Shown piece after piece: positions 26,682 through 35,274 of a stretch of 55,877 nt of DNA (position 1 is its first letter; every line of letters starts with the position of its first letter). The DNA is from Eggerthella sinensis. GTDB taxonomy: Bacteria > Actinomycetota > Coriobacteriia > Coriobacteriales > Eggerthellaceae. A program made the translations under genes and the position numbers. The notes below the pieces were generated by a model. The model ran no database searches. It was not told the origin of the DNA and saw only the letters and a program-made list of their open reading frames with translations. The stretch lies in the NCBI RefSeq assembly GCF_003339815.1, contig NZ_PPTT01000028.1:1-55877 (forward strand). The letters are read 5' to 3'.

Positions 26682-26757
26682 TAAGGACTCGCACCCGTCC
26701 GACGGGCGGAGGCGAACGTGGGGTACGAAGCGCAACCGGACGGGAAGGAGGAAGCGC

Positions 26758-27237
26758 GTGCTGAGCAAGAAGGAACAACAACTGCTGGACGCGTTGGCTC
26801 CCCGGGCGGAGCAGGAGGGCGTCGAAATCGTCACGGTGGACGTCGTGGGCGCGAAGAAGGCGCCGACGATTCGCGTGTTTATAGACACGCCCGACGGCGT
26901 GAGCTTCGACGAGCTGTCCTCCGCACAGGTGTGGATCAACGACATCATGGACGAGCTCGACCCGTTCCCCGGAGCGTACACGCTCGAGGTTTCGTCGCCG
27001 GGCATCGACCGGCCGCTGCGCACGCCGGAGCATTTCGCGCGGTTCGCGGGCGACACGGCCGTGCTCAAGACGCAGCCGGTGGACGGCCGCAGCGCGTGGA
27101 CGGGCACCATCGTGAGCGCCGACGAGCAGGCCGTCACGCTCGACGTCGACGGCACGGAGGCGGTCATCCCCTTTGACACCATCAAGCGCGCCCATCTCAA
27201 GGGCACGATCGATTTCAGCTCTAAAGCGAGCATCTGA
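26758..27237 (+). CDS. rimP: Ribosome maturation factor RimP
   Basis: A 159-residue cytosolic protein needed for 30S subunit maturation. It shows the RimP/YlxS pattern: an N-terminal KH-like domain with VTVDVVGAKKAPTIRVFIDT, the conserved YTLEVSSPGIDRPLRTPEHF and a C-terminal SH3-like domain. GTG 26758 is the start, behind AAGGAGG. It opens the rimP-nusA-infB cluster and lies 17 bases before nusA. Confidence 0.95.
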   Translation: MLSKKEQQLLDALAPRAEQEGVEIVTVDVVGAKKAPTIRVFIDTPDGVSFDELSSAQVWINDIMDELDPFPGAYTLEVSSPGIDRPLRTPEHFARFAGDTAVLKTQPVDGRSAWTGTIVSADEQAVTLDVDGTEAVIPFDTIKRAHLKGTIDFSSKASI

Positions 27238-27254
27238 GGAAAGGAAGCGAAGAC

Positions 27255-28472
27255 GTGGCAAGTTCAGAACTGATTGAGGCGTTGCAGGCGTTAGCCCACG
27301 AGCGCAAGATCGACGAGTTCTACCTCATCGAGCGTTTGGAGCAGTCTCTCGCCAAAAGCTACGAGCGCATCCTCGATCTCGAGTGGGATGCTCGCGTGAC
27401 CATCGACCGCCAGACCGGTCACATCTACGTGTACGAGCTCGTGCCCGTCGGCGAGCCCGACGAGGAAACGGGCGAGTACGACGAGTTCGAGGAGCGCGAC
27501 GTCACCCCCGACGACGTGAGCCGCATCGCCGCGCAGAACGCCAAGGGCGTCATCGCGTCCATCGTGCGCGAAGCCGGCCGCCAGTCCATCTACGAGGAGT
27601 TCTCCGATCGCGTGGGCGACCTCGTCACGGGCACGGTGCTGCAGGGCACGCCGGACTTCACCATCATCAAGATCCGCGACGGCGTGGAGGCCGAGCTGCC
27701 CCATTACGACGTGAAGCGCAACCCGAACGAGCGCAACGAGCGCCCGGCCAACGAGCACTACCGCCACAACCAGCGCCTCAAGGTGCTCATCATCGAGGTG
27801 CGCGACCCGAACTCCGACGCGCCGAAGATGCGCGGCGAGCAGGCCCGCCCGGCCATCGTCGTGTCCCGCACGCATCCGGACCTCATCCGCCGCCTGTTCG
27901 AGATCGAAGTTCCCGAGATCTACGACGGCATGGTGGAGATCAAGTCCATCGCCCGCGAGCCCGGCGCGCGTTCCAAGATCGCCGTCTCGTCGCGCGAGGC
28001 GAACCTCGATCCCGTGGGCGCCTGCGTCGGCCCGAAGGGTAGCCGCGTGCGCATGGTGGTCGAAGAGCTGCGCAACGAGCGCGTCGACGTCATCCAGTGG
28101 GCCGAGGACCCGGCGGTGTACGTGGCCAACGCGCTGTCGCCGGCCAAGGTCACGCGCGTCATGATCGACGAGGACAACCACTACGCCACCGTCGTGGTGC
28201 CCGACGACCAGCTGTCGCTGGCCATCGGCAAGGAGGGCCAGAACGCCCGCCTCGCCGCGCGTCTGACGGGGTGGCACATCGACATCAAGAGCGCCAGCTT
28301 CACGGGCGAATCGCTGGCCCCGATGGACAACATGCTGATCGACGAAGACGAAGTGGTCGACGACGAGGCGGGTCTGTGCGCCTACGTCAACGAGGACGGC
28401 GCCCGCTGCCGCAACCATGCCCGCCCGGGCAGCCGGTACTGCGGCGTGCACGCCGACCTCGACGAAGCGTAA
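27255..28472 (+). CDS. nusA: Transcription termination/antitermination factor NusA with cysteine-rich C-terminal tail
   Basis: A 405-residue NusA. Order: N-terminal RNA-polymerase-binding domain (about 1-130), S1 domain ([20 protein letters not shown], about 135-200), then two KH domains including [14 protein letters not shown] and [19 protein letters not shown]. The C-terminal tail is unusual: Cys375, Cys385, Cys396 and His399 are arranged as in small zinc knuckles ending SRYCGVH. GTG 27255 follows GAGGAAAGGAAG. It probably supports pausing, termination and rRNA antitermination. Confidence 0.95.
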   Translation: MASSELIEALQALAHERKIDEFYLIERLEQSLAKSYERILDLEWDARVTIDRQTGHIYVYELVPVGEPDEETGEYDEFEERDVTPDDVSRIAAQNAKGVIASIVREAGRQSIYEEFSDRVGDLVTGTVLQGTPDFTIIKIRDGVEAELPHYDVKRNPNERNERPANEHYRHNQRLKVLIIEVRDPNSDAPKMRGEQARPAIVVSRTHPDLIRRLFEIEVPEIYDGMVEIKSIAREPGARSKIAVSSREANLDPVGACVGPKGSRVRMVVEELRNERVDVIQWAEDPAVYVANALSPAKVTRVMIDEDNHYATVVVPDDQLSLAIGKEGQNARLAARLTGWHIDIKSASFTGESLAPMDNMLIDEDEVVDDEAGLCAYVNEDGARCRNHARPGSRYCGVHADLDEA

Positions 28473-28507
28473 GAACGTACGAGGGTTTCGAGAGAGGGCG
28501 GCCTGGG

Positions 28508-28783
28508 ATGACGGCGACGAAGGGGCAGCGCAGCTGCATCATGTGCGGAAAGCTGGCGGGTAAAGCCGAGCTCATGCGCATCGTGCGCGAGCCGTCCGGC
28601 GTCGTGTCGTTCGACAAGACCGGCCGTGCGCCGGGCAGGGGGGCGTACGTCTGCTCCGAGGAGTGCTTCGCCGCCGCATGCAAGAAGAAAAAGCTCGACC
28701 GGGCGCTCAAGGCGACGCTCGGCAGCGATGGGTACGACAGGATCGCCGCCGACGTCGCTTCGGCTGCGCGCGAAGCGAGATAG
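28508..28783 (+). CDS. ylxR: YlxR-family RNA-binding protein (DUF448)
   Basis: A 91-residue protein of the YlxR family, normally encoded between nusA and infB. It shows the family's CIMCGKLAGKAELMRIVRE and KTGRAPGRGAYVC motifs, the latter GRGAYVC being the hallmark. YlxR proteins bind RNA, and in Bacillus the family member was linked to RNase P. It begins 35 bases after nusA and ends 17 bases before infB. The ATG 28508 is preceded by GAGAGAGGGCGG. Confidence 0.9.
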   Translation: MTATKGQRSCIMCGKLAGKAELMRIVREPSGVVSFDKTGRAPGRGAYVCSEECFAAACKKKKLDRALKATLGSDGYDRIAADVASAAREAR

Positions 28784-28800
28784 AAGTAGAGGAGTGGTAT

Positions 28801-31572
28801 ATGGCCAGCATGCGAGTACATGAGTTGGCGAAGGAATTCGACATATCGAGCAAAGAGCTGCTCGACAAGCTGCAACAGATGAAGATCCCCGCGAAGAGCC
28901 ATGCGAGCATGCTCGCGGACGCCTACGTCGAGAAGATCCGCAAGAACCTCGAGCCCGAGATCAAGCAACGTGCCGGGCAGCTCGAGGACGAGGAAGCCGC
29001 GAAGCTCGCCCAGGAGCGCGCCGAAGCCGAGGCCCGCAAGGCCGAGGAGGAGCGTGCGCGCCGCGAGGCCGTCGAGCAGGAACGCGCCGCCCGCGAGGCC
29101 GAGCGCGCTCTGCGCGCCGAGGGCTCGTCCGACGACGAGCAGGCGGTCGGCGCCGACGGCGCTCCCGCGCCGAAGAAGGCCCCTGCGTCCTCTCCGTTCG
29201 AAAGCCTGGCCAGCCAGATCGAGAGCGAGAAGGAACGCGTTGCCCGCGAGGCCGCCGAGGCCCGCGCCCGCGCCCGCCAGGCCAAGATGGCCGCCGAGGT
29301 GGCCAAGAAGCAGGCGGTGGAAGAGGCCCTGCGCAATCGCAACAGCAAGGGCGGCGCCAAGAACGCGGCCCCCGCGCCGGCTGCCAAGAAGCCCGCGCCC
29401 GTGCTCGGCGCCAAGAAGCCCGCGTTCGACTCGCTGCTGTCGCAGATCGAGGCCGAGAAGCAGCGCATCGAAGCCCAGAAGCAGGCGGCTCCGGCCGCAC
29501 GCGACGCTGCGCGCAAGGGCTCCAAGCCCGAGCGTCCGGCGAAGAAGGGCAAGAAGGGCGGCCATGTCGAGCAGGTCGTGCCCGAACTCGAGCTCGGGCA
29601 GCAGCCCGCGCAGCCCGAGGACCGCTACGCGCAGATGGCCGTGCAGGCCGAGAAGCTGCAGCGCGACAAAGTGCTCGCCGAGGCGCGCGCGGCCGTTGCC
29701 GCCGCCACCTCGCACGAGGGCGAAGGCCGCCGCAAGAAGCGCAAGGAGAAGCGCGAGGCCGAGACCCGCGACCGCATGGAACTCGAGGCCATCGAGAAGG
29801 GCCTCGATCCCACGCTCGTGCTCGACGACTCCGTCGTGGAGATCCCGCAGGGCGCCACGGTGGCGAAGTTCGCCGAGCTTCTGGGCGTGCCGTCCAACGA
29901 CATCATCAAGCGTCTGTTCATGCTCGGCCAGGTGCTGACGCTCACGCAGTCCATGGGCGACGATCTCGTCGAGCTCATCGCCGACGACATGGGCCGCAAG
30001 GTGCGCGTCGTGTCGCCGGAGGAGAAGTACGCCGTGGTGTACCACGACAAGGACGAGGACCTCATGCCCCGTCCGCCCGTGGTCACCGTCATGGGCCACG
30101 TCGACCACGGCAAGACGTCGCTGCTCGACGCCATCCGCGACACGGGCGTCGTGGCCAGCGAGGCCGGCGGCATCACGCAGCACATCGGCGCGTCGGTCGT
30201 CGAGATCGACGGTCAGCAGATCACGTTCATCGACACGCCGGGCCACGAGGCGTTCACGGCCATGCGCGCCCGCGGTGCCCAGGTCACCGACGTTATCGTG
30301 CTCGTGGTGGCCGCCGACGACGGCGTCATGCCGCAGACCGTCGAGGCCATCAACCACGCGAAGGCCGCCAACGTGCCCATCGTGGTGGCGGTCAACAAGA
30401 TCGACAAGCCGGGCGCGAACCCCGACCGCGTGCGTCAGGAGCTCGTGGAGTACGGCGTCATCCCCGAGGAGTGGGGCGGCACGAACATGTTCGTGGAGGT
30501 GTCGGCCAAGCAGCGCCTGCACATCGACGACGTGCTGGAAACCATCATCCTGCAGGCCGACGTGCTCGAGCTCAAGGCCAACCCCAACGCCGAGGCGTCC
30601 GGCTTCGTCATCGAGGCGAACCTCGACAAGGGCCGCGGCCCCGTGGCCACGGTGCTCGTCCAGCGCGGTACGCTCCATCCGGGCGATATCGTGGTGGCCG
30701 GCACGTCGTACGGCCGCGTGCGCGCCCTCGTCGACCCGCACGGCAAGCATGTCGACCAGGCTCTGCCGGCAGACCCGGTGGAGATCCTCGGCCTCAACAG
30801 CGTGCCGACGGCCGGCGACGAGTTCCGCGTGTTCGAGGACGAGCGCGACGCCCGCAAGCTGGCCGAGGAGCGTGCGCTGCGCGCCCGTCTGGCCGAGCAG
30901 GAGTCCAAGAGCCACATGAGCCTGGACGACCTGTTCAACCGCATCGAAGAGGGCAAGCAGACCGACCTGAACCTCATCGTGAAGGCCGACGTGCAGGGCT
31001 CCATCGAGGCGCTGCGCGACGCGTTCGAGAAGATGGACCAGTCCGAGGTGCGCATCAACATCGTGCACTCGGCCGTGGGCGGCATCACCGAGACCGACGT
31101 CACGCTGGCCTCCGCCTCCGACGCCATCATCATCGGCTTCAACGTGCGCCCCACGGGCAAGTCGAAGCAGCAGGCCGAGAAGGAGAAGGTGGACATCCGC
31201 CTGTACCGCATCATCTACCAGGCCATCGAGGAGATCAACGCCGCGCGCGTGGGCCTGCTGTCTCCCGATATCGTGGAAGAGGACACCGGCATCGCCGAGG
31301 TGCGCGAGACGTTCAAGGTGCCGAAGGTGGGCACGATCGCCGGCTGCTACATCATCGACGGCGAGATCCACCGCGACGACAAGGTGCGCATCGTCCGCGA
31401 CGGCACCATCATCTTCGAGGGCTCCATGGAGTCGCTGCGCCGCTTCAAGGACGACGTGAAGTCCGTGAAGCAGGGCTACGAATGCGGCATCGGCATCAAG
31501 GGCTACCAGGACCTCAAGGTGGGCGACCACATCGAAGGCTACACCGTGAAGGAAGTCGAGCGCACGGAGTAA
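28801..31572 (+). CDS. infB: Translation initiation factor IF-2
   Basis: A 923-residue IF-2. The N-terminus is an IF2_N domain ([20 protein letters not shown]), followed by a long Ala/Lys/Glu/Arg-rich linker to about residue 300. The GTPase domain has [11 protein letters not shown] (Gly432 region), DTPGHEAF and NKID, and the C-terminal domains bind initiator tRNA. It places fMet-tRNA on the 30S subunit and promotes subunit joining. ATG 28801 follows AGAGGAG. Length is normal for high-GC actinobacteria. Confidence 0.97.
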   Translation: MASMRVHELAKEFDISSKELLDKLQQMKIPAKSHASMLADAYVEKIRKNLEPEIKQRAGQLEDEEAAKLAQERAEAEARKAEEERARREAVEQERAAREAERALRAEGSSDDEQAVGADGAPAPKKAPASSPFESLASQIESEKERVAREAAEARARARQAKMAAEVAKKQAVEEALRNRNSKGGAKNAAPAPAAKKPAPVLGAKKPAFDSLLSQIEAEKQRIEAQKQAAPAARDAARKGSKPERPAKKGKKGGHVEQVVPELELGQQPAQPEDRYAQMAVQAEKLQRDKVLAEARAAVAAATSHEGEGRRKKRKEKREAETRDRMELEAIEKGLDPTLVLDDSVVEIPQGATVAKFAELLGVPSNDIIKRLFMLGQVLTLTQSMGDDLVELIADDMGRKVRVVSPEEKYAVVYHDKDEDLMPRPPVVTVMGHVDHGKTSLLDAIRDTGVVASEAGGITQHIGASVVEIDGQQITFIDTPGHEAFTAMRARGAQVTDVIVLVVAADDGVMPQTVEAINHAKAANVPIVVAVNKIDKPGANPDRVRQELVEYGVIPEEWGGTNMFVEVSAKQRLHIDDVLETIILQADVLELKANPNAEASGFVIEANLDKGRGPVATVLVQRGTLHPGDIVVAGTSYGRVRALVDPHGKHVDQALPADPVEILGLNSVPTAGDEFRVFEDERDARKLAEERALRARLAEQESKSHMSLDDLFNRIEEGKQTDLNLIVKADVQGSIEALRDAFEKMDQSEVRINIVHSAVGGITETDVTLASASDAIIIGFNVRPTGKSKQQAEKEKVDIRLYRIIYQAIEEINAARVGLLSPDIVEEDTGIAEVRETFKVPKVGTIAGCYIIDGEIHRDDKVRIVRDGTIIFEGSMESLRRFKDDVKSVKQGYECGIGIKGYQDLKVGDHIEGYTVKEVERTE

Positions 31573-31680
31573 CCGTTCGTTATCACTGCGTATGCCTGCG
31601 CGCTCGCCGGTACATCCACGCTACACTGGATGCGGCGGGCGCGTTTCGCGCAGACACCTTTATCGGTAAGGAGACGCATC

Positions 31681-32121
31681 ATGAAACAGAGTTCATCCAA
31701 CCGCAAGGTTAACGAGCAAGCACGCGAGATCATCGCGGGTATCCTGCTGTTTGAAATATCGGACCCGCGCTTGGAGCTGGTCACCGTCACGGGCTGCGAA
31801 GTGAGCTACGACCGCAGCGTGTGCAACGTGTTCTACACCACCGAGCCCGATCGCTACGAGGACGTGGCCGCGGCCTTCCAGAAGGCATCGGGCCGCATCC
31901 GCTCGCTCATGGCGAAGCAGCTGTCGTGGCGTATCGCCCCCGAGCTGCGCTTCTTGCTGGACAAGAGCGTGGACGAAGCCGAACGCATCGCGTCGGCGCT
32001 CGAGCGCGATGCCGCACGCAACAAGGTGGTCGCACCCACGGACAGCGACGTGCCGGCGGATGCCGACATCATGGCCGACCGCGAGGCGGAAGCCGAGCTG
32101 GCGGCGCATCACGACGAGTAG
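31681..32121 (+). CDS. rbfA: Ribosome-binding factor A
   Basis: A 146-residue KH-fold protein needed for 16S rRNA 5'-end maturation. It has the RbfA signature: NEQAREIIAGILLFEISDPR and RKVN at the N-terminus, and IAPELRFLLDKSVDEAERI. ATG 31681 is chosen over an upstream Met at 31630 because AAGGAG precedes it and it matches the family N-terminus. It lies between infB and the DHH gene, 9 bases before the latter. Confidence 0.95.
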   Translation: MKQSSSNRKVNEQAREIIAGILLFEISDPRLELVTVTGCEVSYDRSVCNVFYTTEPDRYEDVAAAFQKASGRIRSLMAKQLSWRIAPELRFLLDKSVDEAERIASALERDAARNKVVAPTDSDVPADADIMADREAEAELAAHHDE

Positions 32122-32130
32122 GGAGATTCC

Positions 32131-33144
32131 ATGGCGGTCACGCCCCAGACCAACACCGACCTCGCATCCATTGCCGAGGCCCTGCAAGCGCACGACGACT
32201 TCATCATCTGCGGGCATGTGAGCCCCGACGGCGACTGCCTGGGCTCGCAGCTTGGCCTGGCCGCGGCGCTCAAAGCGCTCGGCAAGCGCGTGACCTGCCT
32301 TTTGGCGAAAGACGAGCCCATCGACGAGCGGCTCGTCTTTCTGCCGGGCGCCGCGGACCTCGTTCCGGCGGCGTCCTTCGACGGCGTCGCCCGCACGTTC
32401 GTGGCGGTGGACGTTCCCACCAGCGAGCGCATCGGGGAGGCGGCCGCCGCGCTGCGCGACGCCTGCGAGCTCTCGGTGACCGTCGACCACCATGCGGTGG
32501 ATACCGCCATGACCGACCTCGTGTACGTCGACCCCGCCGCCGCATCCACGACGATGCTCGTGTGGGAGCTCGCCGGCCTGCTCGGCGTCGACCGGGCGGG
32601 CGACGTGGCGCTGAGCTGCTACACGGGCCTCGTCACCGACACGGGCCGCTTCCAGTACCAGAACACCGACGCGGCCGCCATGCGCGCCGCATCCGAGATG
32701 GTGGAAGCGGGGGCCGATCCGGCCACCGTATCGCGCGACATCTTCCAGAACCGCTCGCTGCCGTCCGTGCGCCTCGAAGGCATCGCCGTCGAGCGCATGG
32801 CGTTCGGTTGCGAGGGCGCCTTCGCCATGAGCTGGCTCACCCGCGAGGACTTCGAGGCCACCGGCGCGGTGAAGGCCGACGCCGAGCCCATCATCGACGC
32901 GCTGCGCTCGGTGTCGGGCGTGCGCGTGGCCTGCATGCTGCGCGAACAGGGCGATGCCGTGCGCGGCAGCCTGCGCGCCAAGGACGCCACCGACGTGGCG
33001 GCCATCGCGCGCTCCTTCGGCGGGGGCGGCCACGTGGCCGCGGCCGGCTTCACGCTGCACTGCTCCATCGACGAGGCGAGGGACCTGGTTCATCGCACGC
33101 TTGCCGCGACGTTTGCCGCGAGCGGGGAGGCGTGCGGCGCGTGA
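32131..33144 (+). CDS. DHH-family phosphoesterase (NrnA-like)
   Basis: A 337-residue DHH/DHHA1 protein. It has HVSPDGDCLGSQLGL, the DHH motif in VTVDHHAVD, and the DHHA1 motif GGGGHVAAAGF. Family members degrade nanoRNA, pAp or cyclic dinucleotides such as pApA. Location between rbfA and truB is conserved in many Gram-positives and fits NrnA. The stop TGA overlaps the truB start as GTGA. With two GGDEF proteins in the window, a link to cyclic-dinucleotide breakdown is conceivable but not shown. Confidence 0.88.
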   Translation: MAVTPQTNTDLASIAEALQAHDDFIICGHVSPDGDCLGSQLGLAAALKALGKRVTCLLAKDEPIDERLVFLPGAADLVPAASFDGVARTFVAVDVPTSERIGEAAAALRDACELSVTVDHHAVDTAMTDLVYVDPAAASTTMLVWELAGLLGVDRAGDVALSCYTGLVTDTGRFQYQNTDAAAMRAASEMVEAGADPATVSRDIFQNRSLPSVRLEGIAVERMAFGCEGAFAMSWLTREDFEATGAVKADAEPIIDALRSVSGVRVACMLREQGDAVRGSLRAKDATDVAAIARSFGGGGHVAAAGFTLHCSIDEARDLVHRTLAATFAASGEACGA

Positions 33145-34154
33145 AACGGGGACTCTCGGGGTTGTCGCTGGTCGTTGGGGTGAACAAGCCGGCCGGCATG
33201 AGCTCTCATGACGTGGTGAACCGCTGTCGCTTCATCTTCGGCGAGCGGCGTGTGGGGCATACCGGCACGCTCGATCCCATGGCCACGGGCGTGCTGCCCA
33301 TCTGTATCGGCCCGGCCACGCGGCTGGGGAACTACCTGACGGGGCACGACAAGCGCTATCGCGTGTCCATCGCGTTCGGCGCCGGCACCGACACCGACGA
33401 CGCGGCCGGCCAGGTGGTGCGCACGGGCGAGGTGCCCGCGCGGGTGCTCGACCCCGAATTCGCCGCCGCGTTCGTGGCGAGCCTCGTGGGCAGGCGCAAG
33501 CAGATGCCGCCGGCGTACTCGGCCATCAAGGTGAACGGGAAGAAATCCTACGAAGCCGCGCGCGCTGGCAACATCATCGATCTTGCGCCGCGCGACATCG
33601 AGGTGTACGATGCCCGGTTGTTGGGTGTGCACGAGGGCGACGAGGCGACGCTACCCGCCTGGGACGTGTCGTTCGAGGTGTCGAAGGGCACCTACATCCG
33701 CGCGCTCGCGCGCGACGCGGGCGTGGCGCTGGGATGCCCGGCGCACGTGGCCGCGCTCGAGCGGACTGAGCTGGGGCTGCTCACGCTCGAGGAGTGCGTG
33801 AGCCTCGAGACGCTGGCCGAGCTCAAAGATCGCGCGGCGCTCGACCCGGTGCGCCTGCTGGGCGTGCGCTTCGCCTACGTGCAGGAGGACCTGGCCGCGA
33901 AGGTGGCGAACGGGGCGCAGCTGGGCGTCGAGGCGTTGCCGCTGTTCGAGCGGCGGCGGTCGACGGCGGCGCTCGAGTTGTGCGCCTGCACGGCGGGCGT
34001 GCGCGAGAGCTGCGAGCCGCCGCGCGACGGCGAGCTGGTGGCCGTGCTCGCCGACAACAAGCTGGTTGCGTTGTATGCGTTCAACGAGAAGCGCGCTCGC
34101 TACGAGACGCGCTGTGTGTTTCAAACGGGGGTGTCTCGTGGCAGAGATCTATAG
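33141..34154 (+). CDS. truB: tRNA pseudouridine(55) synthase
   Basis: A 337-residue TruB that forms pseudouridine 55 in tRNA T-loops. The catalytic motif is GHTGTLDPMATGVLPICIG with the nucleophilic Asp in LDP; KPAGMSSHDVV and RYRVSIAFGAGTDTDD also match. GTG 33141 overlaps the preceding stop by four bases, so translation is coupled. Its end overlaps the ribF start by 17 bases. Confidence 0.95.
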   Translation: MKRGLSGLSLVVGVNKPAGMSSHDVVNRCRFIFGERRVGHTGTLDPMATGVLPICIGPATRLGNYLTGHDKRYRVSIAFGAGTDTDDAAGQVVRTGEVPARVLDPEFAAAFVASLVGRRKQMPPAYSAIKVNGKKSYEAARAGNIIDLAPRDIEVYDARLLGVHEGDEATLPAWDVSFEVSKGTYIRALARDAGVALGCPAHVAALERTELGLLTLEECVSLETLAELKDRAALDPVRLLGVRFAYVQEDLAAKVANGAQLGVEALPLFERRRSTAALELCACTAGVRESCEPPRDGELVAVLADNKLVALYAFNEKRARYETRCVFQTGVSRGRDL

Positions 34155-35061
34155 AGTTGACGAGTCGTTCGACCATGCGTTCTTCAAGGGCACGTCGTGC
34201 GCCTTCGGCGTGTTCGACGGCGTGCATCGGGGGCATCGCTTCCTGCTGGACTGCGCGCGCACGACGGCGCGGGAAACCGGCGGCAGAAGCGTGGCGCTCA
34301 CGTTCGACATCGATCCCGACGAGGTGTTCCATCCGGCGCGGCTCAAGAAGCTCATGACGAACGAGGAGCGCGTCGCCATGCTGGCGGAAAGCGGCGTCGA
34401 CGCCGTGGTGGTGCTGCCGTTCACCCGCGATTTCGCGGCCTCCTCGCCCGAGGAGTTCCTGCTGCAGACCTTCGACGGCACCGTGCCGTCCTGCCTGCAC
34501 GTGGGCTACGACTTCAAGTTCGGCGCGCGCGCGTCGGGCACCGTGCGCGACCTCGACTCCTGGGCCATGACGGGCGGCACGAACGTGCAGGCCCACGACC
34601 TGAAGAGCGACGACGGCGCGCCCATCACGGCCACGCGCATCCGCCTGCTCCTGGCCGACGGCGATATCCACGAGGCGAACCATCTGCTGGGACGCCCGTA
34701 CTTCATGACCGGCACGGTCGAACCCGGCCGTGGCGAAGGCGCCGACCTGGGCTTCCGCACCGCGAACCTCGTGGTGCCCGACCAGATGCGCCCCCTCGGC
34801 GACGGCGTGTACGCCGCCTGGGCCACGGTGGACGGCGCGCGCTACAAAGCCGCCGTCAACGTGGGCGTGGCCGCCACCTTCGCCGACCGCGCCACCGCCA
34901 CCTGCGAAGTCCATCTCCTCGATTTCGAGGGCGACCTCTACGGCAAGCGCATCAAGGTGGAGTTCCTCCACTGGCTCAGGGCCATGCGCAAGTTCGACAG
35001 CGTAGACGAGCTCATCGCAACCGTGAAGAGCAACATAGCCTGGGTAAGGGAGCATCTGTAA
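34138..35061 (+). CDS. ribF: Bifunctional riboflavin kinase/FAD synthetase
   Basis: A 307-residue enzyme making FMN then FAD. The N-terminal adenylyltransferase has the HxGH-type motif FGVFDGVHRGHRFLL and later ITATRIRLLL. The C-terminal flavokinase has GEGADLGFRTANL, with Arg where Pro is usual. GTG 34138 overlaps truB by 17 bases and is preceded by GGGGG. It ends the rimP-to-ribF cluster and supplies FAD/FMN for the many flavoproteins here. Confidence 0.95.
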   Translation: MAEIYRVDESFDHAFFKGTSCAFGVFDGVHRGHRFLLDCARTTARETGGRSVALTFDIDPDEVFHPARLKKLMTNEERVAMLAESGVDAVVVLPFTRDFAASSPEEFLLQTFDGTVPSCLHVGYDFKFGARASGTVRDLDSWAMTGGTNVQAHDLKSDDGAPITATRIRLLLADGDIHEANHLLGRPYFMTGTVEPGRGEGADLGFRTANLVVPDQMRPLGDGVYAAWATVDGARYKAAVNVGVAATFADRATATCEVHLLDFEGDLYGKRIKVEFLHWLRAMRKFDSVDELIATVKSNIAWVREHL

Positions 35062-35221
35062 CCCCGCAGCCTCTTTCTCTCTTTTTGGCGCGACCCTCTC
35101 GCTTTTTATGGCGCGACGAGTGTCTACCGGTCCTCGCTCGACCCTTCGCGCCGATCGCACGCCGCACCCAGGTGCGCTCGGCGCGGACGCGGTCCCCAGC
35201 CCGCAATTCCCACCCCGCGCC

Positions 35222-35274
35222 AAAAAAAGAAGGGGCGCTTCCATCCCGCACCAGCAAAGGGGAGGAAGCCCCTT
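35222..35274 (-). terminator. Rho-independent terminator of the LTA-synthase-type gene
   Basis: On the minus strand AGGGGCTTCC and GGAAGCGCCCCT form a stem with a 2-base bulge around a GC-rich loop. It is followed by TCTTTTTTTGG. It begins inside the gene's last codons and extends into the convergent ribF gap. Confidence 0.6.

Noticed and set aside
26478-26757. Possible tRNA or small RNA gene in the rimP leader
   Set aside because: No cloverleaf or TTC-type T-arm is recognisable; only short hairpins were found.
28387-31530. 1047-residue antisense frame across infB
   Set aside because: Wholly opposite to a recognised infB; no domain content.
35083-35230. Inverted repeats of CTTTTTGGCGCG and CGCGCCAAAAA in the ribF/LTA-synthase gap
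   Set aside because: The arms are about 115 bases apart with no clear function; only the nearer minus-strand terminator is called.
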